A DNA stretch of 32,083 bases from an uncultured Blautia sp. (GTDB taxonomy: Bacteria; Bacillota; Clostridia; Lachnospirales; Lachnospiraceae), in contig URHS01000027.1 in NCBI GenBank assembly GCA_900547685.1, forward strand, positions 1 through 32,083. Direction: 5' to 3'. Below, one piece after another: positions 1 through 7,336 of the stretch. Numbering within the stretch: position 1 is the first letter of the stretch; each line of letters begins with the position of its first letter. The position numbers and the translations under genes are program-made. The notes below the pieces were generated by a model. That model did not search any database. It was given only the letters and a program-made list of their open reading frames with translations, and had not been told where the DNA came from.

Positions 1-180
1 ATGTAATACCATGTTTCTCCTACAAGTACCCAGCCTGTTTCCATTGCTCCGCTGTTGTTCATGTAATACCATGTTTCTCCTACAAGTACCCAGCCTGTTT
101 CCATTGCTCCGCTGTTGTTCATGTAATACCATGTTTCTCCTACAAGTACCCAGCCTGTTTCCATTGCTCCGCTGTCATTC
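1..180 (-). repeat. 60-bp tandem repeats encoding 20-residue wall-binding modules
   Basis: Bases 1-60 and 61-120 are identical, and 121-180 differs at only two positions (176-177). Each unit encodes a 20-residue module with WYYMNNSGAMETGWVLVG as its core. Units further into the gene (181-345) keep the protein pattern but have diverged in DNA. The array continues past the left edge, so total copy number is unknown. Confidence 0.95.
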
Positions 181-3100
181 AAATAATACCATGTATTTCC
201 AGTGAATAACCAACCGGTCACCATAATTCCGTTTTCATTAAAGTAATACCAGGTTCCTAAAATTGCTTTCCAACCAACTACTTTCTTTCCGTTTTCATAG
301 TATTCCCAACCATTTTCTGTCGTTTTCCAGCCTTCTTTTACAACCAGGTTCTTCCTTGCTGTTTCCAGTTTTGCTATTGCCTCATCAACCTGTTGCTGTG
401 TTATTGGTTTGCCCTGAAGTCCTTTCGCTTCTTCATAAGCTTCCTTGAATACTTTATATGTTTCCGGTGTATAATCACTTTCTGCTGCTAATATTTCTTC
501 TGCTTCCTTTAACGCTGCATTTAATGCTTCTAAATTTAATTTTTTTAGTCCGGTCTTTGCTGTTGCCAATGTCTCTACTGCTTTATCAACCTGTTGCTGT
601 GTCATTGGTTTGCCCTGAAGTCCTTTCGCTTCTTCATAGGCTTCCTTGAACACTTTATAAGTTTCCGGTGTATAATCACTTTCTGCTGCTAATATTTCTT
701 CGGCTTCCTTTAACGCTGCATTTAACGCTTCTAAGTTTAATTCTTTTACTCCGGCTTCTGCTGTTGTCAATGTTTCTGCTGCTTTATCAACTTGCTCCTG
801 ACTTTCCGGATTCCTCAAAATACTTTCTGCTGCTTTGAGAGCTTCTTTTAATACTTCTACTGTTGCACTGTCATATTTATTTGGTTCAGCTTCAGCTTTT
901 TTCACCATTTCTGCTGCTGATGCAATCTTCTGTTCTAAAACTTCTGTATTAATGGTAATGCTTTCTTTTTCTCCGTATACTTCCAGTTCTGTAATAGAAA
1001 CACTGCTTCCTGCTGCATTTGTATTTAAACCATCTTTCGGGAAAGACAAACGCACATATCTTGCATTCTTTGCTTCCTCTAATTTAAAATCATCTACAAG
1101 CCCAAGCTCATTTGAAGGATTTCTCTTTATAGTTTTTACTGTTTCCCATGTAGTTTTATCTGCTGAAACTTCTACTGTATAATTTGTAGGCCATACTTTT
1201 TTGAAATAAGAAACTTTAATTTCATTTATAGTATTTTTACCCACGCCTAAATCTACGATAATGTATTGGTCTTTTGGCGCTCCGCCTAATCCCATTTTTT
1301 CATTTAAAGGACCACTGCTCCATCTTGTTTCTGTATTTCCGTCAACAGCACGTTCTCCCACATGCTCCATTTTATTTCCGTCAAATCCCGTTTCCACATC
1401 AGAGACTTCTACTTTTTGATTTAATGCCAGATTTGTTTGTTCTGGTTTCTCAGGTGTTCCCCCGTCTCCTACAATAACGTGAATTTGCGCTTCCAGAGCT
1501 TCCGGATTTACAAGGCTGTAATTAATTGGTAAAGTACCTTTTACTAAAATATCTGCCGGTTTAGAGGTATTAATTTTTCCTGTATCCCATGTAGGAATAA
1601 CTTTTAACGGCTGTTCTTTTTCCTCTCCTGCTCTTACTGTTGTTTCTACTAATGCAGGCAATGATACTTGTTCTGCATTAACTTCTGCATTGATATTTTC
1701 CAATTCTGCTACTGAAATATAGCTTACCGGCACGTGGCGTCTTACACCATTTACAGTAAGTTCTTTTAATCCAATACAATTTCCTGCTGCATTGGCATTA
1801 ATACTTCTAAAAAGAATTCTTACATATCTGGCTGCTACCGGCTGTTTCAGTTCTTCGTTTACAGTGTCTACAGGATTTACAGGGCCATTATTTTCTTTTG
1901 TGATGGTTTTAATAGTTACCCAGTTTTCCTTATCATTAGATACCTGTATATCATAGTCTGTTGGATATACCTTATTAAAATAACTCATTTTGATTTCGGA
2001 AATCATGTTTGTATAAGTTCCTAAATCTACTATAATCCACTGCGGACTCTTAGCACTGTCGCCTTTTAAAGCTGCACTGTCCCATTTTGTACTTTCATTG
2101 CCGTCTACTGCCCATTCCGGCTTTACATTATTTGTTTCAATACCGGATACTTCTACCGGCTGATTCAATGCAAGATTCACCGTTTCCGTTGTTTCTTCTA
2201 CTCCCGGATCAACCGGAATATTGTCAACCGCCTGTCCTACATCACCGGATGGATTTTCACCATATTTGAAAATAATTTCATTGATTTTTACATCTTTACC
2301 TGCCGGGAATTCAAATCTGACTGCATGAATATTTTCTTCCCATCCCTTAAATTCCTGTGTAGTCTTAGTCAGTCTTTCTAAGTCTTTTTCTTTTCCGTCT
2401 GTTGTTTTCAAAATCACCCGCGCATCACAGGAACCTGCCTGTAATACAGTAAATCCGTCCAAATTTACGTTATCTGTAATTCTATATTCAAGATAACTCT
2501 TATCATCTGTCTGGGAAATCTGGAACACAGTTGCCAGATTTTTATCTGTCAACGCTTTTTTATCTGCTTTTCCGTCACTGGTTAAAGCAAAATCAGGTGA
2601 AATATTTCCCAATTCATTCTGTCCTTTGTTTACTTCTACTTCAAAGATTTTCAGAGGATTATTATTATTTGCTGTTACTTCCAAGCGAACATAGCGTCCT
2701 TCTTTTCCTTTTGCATCAGCCTTATATTCTCTGCGTGGAGGATTCACTGTTCCACTTTCTCCATTCCATACTGCTATCTCTTCGAAATCTCTGTTATTTT
2801 TAGAAATAGCAATCTTAGCATCATAAATTTTCTGATCTCCATCTGCTGTCCAGAAAGTAATGTCATTAATTGCCTTTGTTCTGCCTAAATCTATAGTAAT
2901 ATAATCTCCTGCCTGCTGAGCCCTGTTTGTCAGCACAAAAGTTTCCGCATTACTGTCAAACATCATATCCCAGGAACCAGACTGAGCTTCTTTCATATTT
3001 GTCCCTTTTACGGACATGGAAACTGCTCTGTTTTCAATCACTGCTGCCAGTTTTTTCACCATAGCAGTTACTGGTTTTTCCCCTTTATTCACAAGACGAA

Positions 3101-5393
3101 GATATCTCGCTTCTAAGTTTTCTTTTAAATCTCCCGCTTTTACTTCTTTCCAGTCATCTCCATAAAGAGCATATTCTAAAGTCAAGCCTTCCAAACCAGA
3201 GCCATCTAAAAGAATTTTGGAAATCTCAGCAATTTCTTTTGTCTTGATACCAATATACTGATTTTGTTCAAGAGTCACCTGCACATAGCGAATACCATAT
3301 TCTTTTTCATCAATAGTCAATGGCATTTTTGCATATTTACTTACATTTGTGTAAATTCTGTCAGCCGGTGTTTCTGCGTTTCCTGTTGCCAAAAGCGCAT
3401 CTACAACTGCCTTCACATCATTCATACAAGCATTTACAAAAGGAACCAATCTACGGCTTCCCGCTTTTAAAGATGATGTACCTCCTGCCGGGAATTGATA
3501 AGTACGTGTGTTATAAGTATTCATTTCTGCTGATGCATCAGAGAAATTTTGCCATACAATACCCATATCCGGCTCTGCTTTTGCCATTTCTTCCTGTGCC
3601 TGCAAAATGTATTGTCCCGCTTTTACTACATTTTCAAGAGCCTGCAGCCAGCCTTCGCCACCTTCACGATTACCTGGATTTGTAAGTTCCTGTACCAAAG
3701 CTTTATTTGTACATTCTTCTTTAAAAGTCTTAATTGCAGCAAGAATATGCGCAAATTCTGCTTTTAAATTTTTCACTTCCTGCATATCTGCTGTAAAAGT
3801 ATTATTTGCTACTGCTTCCTGAATCGTATTTAATGTTTCAGCAAGATACAAGGACTCCTCAAAGCCTTTCGGAACACGACCTGAACCCGGGCAATTGGAT
3901 ACATTCCTTGCAATAGTCAAATACGCATCATAAACTTCCGGTTGTAAGTATTTAAAGCACTGTTCCCATACTTCTTCTGTATGCTGTGAATAGTCATTTA
4001 CATTCCAGAAGTAAGATGCCAGCTGGAATAATGCAACTTTATCAGCCTCTGCAAAATGAATTGGATTGGATACCGCTCCTGCTAATCCTGTAATATTATC
4101 ACGAATATAATGTGAACTGCTTCCTAAAAAGATACCGGATTTTGCATGTTCATTACATGGATAATTCACCCAGAATACAGGAGAATGTCCTGTTTTTTCT
4201 TTCGCATAAGTAATAGACTCCTGTGTAAACGGAGAGTTTACATCTTGTCCCGTCCAGAAAATCAAAACATCTTCATCAAACTGTTTCATAGTCTCTAATT
4301 CTTTTTGTCCACTTGCTCCTTGGGACCATGCCACATTATATCCCTGTGGGCAGTAAATAATCTGTTTACAGCCTTTTACTTTCACATATTCTTTATTTAA
4401 GTCATTGATAAGACGAACAACTAATTCCGGAGAACCTGCCCCAAAGTCATCGTTTAAGATACAGAAACGACGTACTCCGATATCATATAACTGATCGAAT
4501 TTTTCCATAAGTTTTTTCTTTCTTGCCTGATATTCATCTTCCTGATTATCCTGCAAGCCTCTTAACATACTGCCAATATGTACTGCCCATGAAAATTCTG
4601 TTTTATTTTTCTTCTGTAATGCTACCAGTTCTTTAAACTGATTTAACATATCATCCGGATACATCTTATCCCATTTTGAAGTATGATATGCATCTGTTTT
4701 TGCAGCATACACATACAAATTCATCTTTACATCTCGAGTAAAATTCATAAGACTTTTTCTCTGTTCATGTGTCCAGCTTCCATAAAAGCCTTCTACATAA
4801 CCTCTTGCATCTATAGACGCATAATCCTGAATTTCTACCGGATAAAATTTATTTCCGTTGAAAGAAGAAAACATCATTTTCAAAGTGGCAACTCCATAAA
4901 ATGCGGCTTCTGTATCCTTTCCAAGAATAACAATATCTTCTCCATCTGCACTTAATGCATAAGCTCCACTTTGTTCAAAAAGTGTTTCATCTAATTCTTT
5001 GTCCGCAAAATATTTATCTGCCTCGTCTCCGCTGCCTTTTACACCGATAATAATATCACTGCCTTCTCCGGCTTTTTCCTGTTTGTTCGGTGTTCTGTCA
5101 AATTCTTCCAACACTTCATTTAAGTAGTCATTTGTAGCCTTATCAACCTCTTTGCCACTTACCACACTTACATTTTTATCCACATCAAATTCTGTTTTTG
5201 AGGGATACTGAATATTCTGTGGAACAGGATAAATCTGATAGGCATCACCTGTAGTCGTACCATCTGCCGGTTTCCAGTCTGATACCCAAGGGGATTTCTC
5301 TTCTTTCTCCTCCTGTGGTGCAGCCACTACCGGTGTTTGAAATAACATGGTTCCCGCTAACATGGTACTACAAACTCGTTTCCATCGTTTCAT
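1..5393 (-). CDS. Secreted modular GH84 beta-N-acetylglucosaminidase (hyaluronidase/NagJ-like), C-terminus off window
   Basis: The frame is open from the ATG at 5393 (GGGAGGAG six bases upstream) to the left edge, at least 1797 residues. Residues 1-25 are a signal peptide ending VVAA. An N-terminal GH20b-like domain (about 30-165) precedes the GH84 barrel (about 190-480), with the family motif EGFYG at 201-205 and the catalytic Asp pair in ILNDDFG at D315-D316. A helical region (about 485-640) follows. Next come discoidin/CBM32-like domains (about 678-780, 785-918, 1068-1208, 1308-1483), a less clear beta domain (918-1041), an Ig-like domain (1211-1308), three FIVAR-like helical repeats (1483-1683) and YYxNxxGxxxTGW wall-binding repeats from 1684. 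GH84 enzymes remove terminal beta-GlcNAc from O-glycans, so mucin or host glycans are the inferred substrate. The wall repeats suggest non-covalent surface retention. Family assignment is secure; exact substrate is not. Confidence 0.9.
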   Translation of the reverse strand, partial: MKRWKRVCSTMLAGTMLFQTPVVAAPQEEKEEKSPWVSDWKPADGTTTGDAYQIYPVPQNIQYPSKTEFDVDKNVSVVSGKEVDKATNDYLNEVLEEFDRTPNKQEKAGEGSDIIIGVKGSGDEADKYFADKELDETLFEQSGAYALSADGEDIVILGKDTEAAFYGVATLKMMFSSFNGNKFYPVEIQDYASIDARGYVEGFYGSWTHEQRKSLMNFTRDVKMNLYVYAAKTDAYHTSKWDKMYPDDMLNQFKELVALQKKNKTEFSWAVHIGSMLRGLQDNQEDEYQARKKKLMEKFDQLYDIGVRRFCILNDDFGAGSPELVVRLINDLNKEYVKVKGCKQIIYCPQGYNVAWSQGASGQKELETMKQFDEDVLIFWTGQDVNSPFTQESITYAKEKTGHSPVFWVNYPCNEHAKSGIFLGSSSHYIRDNITGLAGAVSNPIHFAEADKVALFQLASYFWNVNDYSQHTEEVWEQCFKYLQPEVYDAYLTIARNVSNCPGSGRVPKGFEESLYLAETLNTIQEAVANNTFTADMQEVKNLKAEFAHILAAIKTFKEECTNKALVQELTNPGNREGGEGWLQALENVVKAGQYILQAQEEMAKAEPDMGIVWQNFSDASAEMNTYNTRTYQFPAGGTSSLKAGSRRLVPFVNACMNDVKAVVDALLATGNAETPADRIYTNVSKYAKMPLTIDEKEYGIRYVQVTLEQNQYIGIKTKEIAEISKILLDGSGLEGLTLEYALYGDDWKEVKAGDLKENLEARYLRLVNKGEKPVTAMVKKLAAVIENRAVSMSVKGTNMKEAQSGSWDMMFDSNAETFVLTNRAQQAGDYITIDLGRTKAINDITFWTADGDQKIYDAKIAISKNNRDFEEIAVWNGESGTVNPPRREYKADAKGKEGRYVRLEVTANNNNPLKIFEVEVNKGQNELGNISPDFALTSDGKADKKALTDKNLATVFQISQTDDKSYLEYRITDNVNLDGFTVLQAGSCDARVILKTTDGKEKDLERLTKTTQEFKGWEENIHAVRFEFPAGKDVKINEIIFKYGENPSGDVGQAVDNIPVDPGVEETTETVNLALNQPVEVSGIETNNVKPEWAVDGNESTKWDSAALKGDSAKSPQWIIVDLGTYTNMISEIKMSYFNKVYPTDYDIQVSNDKENWVTIKTITKENNGPVNPVDTVNEELKQPVAARYVRILFRSINANAAGNCIGLKELTVNGVRRHVPVSYISVAELENINAEVNAEQVSLPALVETTVRAGEEKEQPLKVIPTWDTGKINTSKPADILVKGTLPINYSLVNPEALEAQIHVIVGDGGTPEKPEQTNLALNQKVEVSDVETGFDGNKMEHVGERAVDGNTETRWSSGPLNEKMGLGGAPKDQYIIVDLGVGKNTINEIKVSYFKKVWPTNYTVEVSADKTTWETVKTIKRNPSNELGLVDDFKLEEAKNARYVRLSFPKDGLNTNAAGSSVSITELEVYGEKESITINTEVLEQKIASAAEMVKKAEAEPNKYDSATVEVLKEALKAAESILRNPESQEQVDKAAETLTTAEAGVKELNLEALNAALKEAEEILAAESDYTPETYKVFKEAYEEAKGLQGKPMTQQQVDKAVETLATAKTGLKKLNLEALNAALKEAEEILAAESDYTPETYKVFKEAYEEAKGLQGKPITQQQVDEAIAKLETARKNLVVKEGWKTTENGWEYYENGKKVVGWKAILGTWYYFNENGIMVTGWLFTGNTWYYLNDSGAMETGWVLVGETWYYMNNSGAMETGWVLVGETWYYMNNSGAMETGWVLVGETWYY
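384..746 (-). repeat. Two near-identical 201-bp-period FIVAR repeats
   Basis: Bases 384-545 and 585-746 are near-identical copies with a 201-bp (67-residue) period. Both encode the helical pattern LNAALKEAEEILAAESDYTP and onward. A third, diverged FIVAR-like copy lies at about 747-945. This is recent in-frame duplication of a stalk or spacer domain in the GH84 protein. Confidence 0.9.
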
Positions 5394-5497
5394 ATTATGC
5401 TCCTCCCTTTCCATAATATCTTTTTTATATCTTCATATTAAACTAATTCATCTTCGCAAATCAATGTATTTTCCATCATTTTAACCATGTATTTACG

Positions 5498-5507
5498 CAA
5501 ACGTTTG
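5498..5507. promoter_or_regulatory. Candidate LacI/CcpA-type operator upstream of the GH84 gene
   Basis: CAAACGTTTG is a perfect 10-base palindrome with a central CG, the form seen in operators of LacI/GalR-family regulators including CcpA cre sites. It sits about 105 bases upstream of the GH84 start codon in an A/T-rich gene-free stretch. Catabolite control would fit a glycosidase. This is inference from a short motif. Confidence 0.4.
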
Positions 5508-5575
5508 TTATTTTGTTTGTTTTTCATATATTTATCTTATAATTATTGTGCAATTCGTCTTTTTAAGAATAATAA

Positions 5576-5597
5576 AGAATGTGCCATAGCACATTCT
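5576..5597. other. Perfect 9-bp inverted repeat (hairpin) downstream of recO
   Basis: AGAATGTGC and GCACATTCT form a perfect stem around the loop CATA. On the minus strand the stem is followed by a weak T-rich stretch. It may act as a backup terminator to the stronger one at 5642-5674, or form part of the GH84 gene's upstream region. Apart from this hairpin and the palindrome at 5498, I see no gene in 5394-5676. Confidence 0.55.
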
Positions 5598-5641
5598 CAT
5601 GCAAAGCGTGTCTCCTACAGAGTAATTTCCTATCACATACA

Positions 5642-5674
5642 AAAAAGGCGCTGACTGTTTCCAGTCCTCGCCTC
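5642..5674 (-). terminator. Rho-independent terminator after recO
   Basis: Read on the minus strand, an imperfect stem (AGGCG, GACTG against CAGTC, CGCCT) has a short loop and is followed directly by a run of T. It begins just past the recO stop codon at 5677 and ends the M16C-era-recO transcript. Confidence 0.9.
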
Positions 5675-5676
5675 TT

Positions 5677-6420
5677 CTATATCATCATCTGCAAAATCTC
5701 CAGACTTTTTAAATTTTTATCAATCTGTTCTTTCATATAAGAACGCATAATTTTCCCCAGTTCTTCCTGTACTTCTTTTGTTACAGTAAAAGAATAGAGC
5801 TTTTCCAATTTGGCTGCAATAATAAACTGCATCGTATACAATGCTGAAGGGCTGATATACATCACTCCTCTTTTTCCATTTCCACAGTTTTTACAGAAAA
5901 CACCTGCTTCTTTTACAGAAAACCACTGTAATTCTTCTGTTGTTCCACATTCCTGACAAGCGAACACATAAGGAGCTTCTCCATTAATTGCAACTATTTT
6001 CAATTCAAATATATAACGGATAAGCATTGGCTCTATTCGCTGAGCAATCAACGCTTTTAACGTAATATACAGCAAATTCAACATTTCTTTTTCATCTATA
6101 TTTTCTCTTGCATAAAAATCTGCCAGCTCCAGAAAGTAAAACCCATAATAAACTTCCGGCTGAATACCTGCCAGCTCCGAAAAATAATTTTTCACAGAAG
6201 CAGAACGAAGCTGATATGCTGTGCGCCCTTCATATATCAGAAAAGAACCGAACACAAAGGGATTTGATACAGCCATCATGGTACTGTTCTGCCTTCGCGC
6301 ACCTTTTGCAAAAACTGTAATCTTCCCTTTTTCCCGTGTTAAAATCACCAAACGCTTATCATATTCTCCTACAGGCATGGCAGATAATACCATGCCTGTT
6401 ACTGTAATGAACTCATTCAT
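5677..6420 (-). CDS. recO: DNA repair protein RecO
   Basis: This 247-residue protein matches RecO, which works with RecF and RecR to load RecA on SSB-coated gaps and anneals single strands. An N-terminal OB-fold (about 1-80) opens with MNEFITVTGMVLSAMPVGEY. The C-terminal helical part carries a CxxC...CxxC zinc site at C155, C158, C176 and C179. Length is normal for the family. Its ATG shares one base with the era stop codon (TAATG), so the two are probably translationally coupled. This era-recO order is common in Firmicutes. The gene is last in its operon and ends in TAG directly before a terminator. Confidence 0.95.
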   Translation of the reverse strand: MNEFITVTGMVLSAMPVGEYDKRLVILTREKGKITVFAKGARRQNSTMMAVSNPFVFGSFLIYEGRTAYQLRSASVKNYFSELAGIQPEVYYGFYFLELADFYARENIDEKEMLNLLYITLKALIAQRIEPMLIRYIFELKIVAINGEAPYVFACQECGTTEELQWFSVKEAGVFCKNCGNGKRGVMYISPSALYTMQFIIAAKLEKLYSFTVTKEVQEELGKIMRSYMKEQIDKNLKSLEILQMMI

Positions 6421-7325
6421 TAAATTTCCTTCTTATCATATCCAAAGTTCTTAATAAGAAAATCACTGTCACGCCAATCTTTTTTTACCTTTACCCATAA
6501 CTTCAGATTTACCGGTTTTTCTAAAAAATGTTCAATCTCATATCTGGCTGCACTTCCAATCTTTTTCAGCATTGCACCCTGTTTTCCGATAATAATTCCT
6601 TTGTGAGAGTCTCTTTCACAGATAATCGTAGCGTCAATATCCACCAATTCCTTATCTGTACGTTCCTTCATCTGGTCAATAGTAACTGCGATTCCGTGAG
6701 GAATTTCTTCATCTAAAGTTCGAAGTGCCTTTTCTCGTATCATCTCTGCTACAATTTGTCTTTGAGGCTGGTCTGTAATGGTATCTTCATCGTAAAACAT
6801 CGGTCCGTAAGGCAGATATTTAAAAATACAATCCAATACGGTATCCAGATTTTGCGCCCGAAGTGCAGATGCCGGTACAATATCAGAAAAATTATACAGT
6901 TTTCGATATCCGTCAATAAAACCTGCAATCTCACTTTTCTTTACCGTATCTACTTTATTAATAACCAAAATAACCGGAAGTTTGCAGTTTTTCAACTGTT
7001 CTGCTATATGGCGTTCTCCTGCTCCAATGTAAGAAGTAGGTTCTACCAACCACAAAATCACATCTGCATCTTTAAAAGTTCTCTGAGCTACATTTACCAT
7101 GTATTCACCCAGTTTATTCTTCGCTTTATGAATACCCGGAGTATCTAAAAAAACAATCTGCCCTTTTTCTCCTGTATACACCGTTTGTATTTTGTTTCTT
7201 GTTGTCTGTGGTTTTCTGGAAGTAATCGCAATCTTCTGTCCGATTAAATGATTCATCAAAGTTGACTTTCCCACATTTGGTCGTCCGATAATTGCCACAA
7301 ATCCTGATTTAAAATCTGCCCTCAT
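6420..7325 (-). CDS. era: GTPase Era (ribosome biogenesis)
   Basis: The 301-residue protein has the two Era domains. The Ras-like GTPase has G1 GRPNVGKS (14-21), G3 DTPG (61-64) and G4 NKVD (123-126). The C-terminal KH RNA-binding domain has a GKQG loop. Era binds 16S rRNA and assists 30S maturation and its coupling to growth. The start chosen is the ATG at 7325 with AAAGGAG five bases upstream, giving MRADFKSGFVAIIGRPN. A longer reading to 7409 would run inside the upstream peptidase gene and lacks a ribosome site. Only 11 bases separate it from the M16C stop, so its ribosome site nearly abuts that stop codon. Confidence 0.96.
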   Translation of the reverse strand: MRADFKSGFVAIIGRPNVGKSTLMNHLIGQKIAITSRKPQTTRNKIQTVYTGEKGQIVFLDTPGIHKAKNKLGEYMVNVAQRTFKDADVILWLVEPTSYIGAGERHIAEQLKNCKLPVILVINKVDTVKKSEIAGFIDGYRKLYNFSDIVPASALRAQNLDTVLDCIFKYLPYGPMFYDEDTITDQPQRQIVAEMIREKALRTLDEEIPHGIAVTIDQMKERTDKELVDIDATIICERDSHKGIIIGKQGAMLKKIGSAARYEIEHFLEKPVNLKLWVKVKKDWRDSDFLIKNFGYDKKEI

Positions 7326-7336
7326 ACGTTCTCCTT

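Noticed and set aside
1..180. CRISPR-like array from the 60-bp periodicity
   Set aside because: The repeats have no spacers, are in frame, and encode wall-binding modules.
835..1182. Plus-strand open frames within 1-5393, such as 835-1182 and 3320-3685
   Set aside because: They lie opposite the continuous GH84 frame, have no ribosome sites or domains, and their composition is what antisense of that gene gives.
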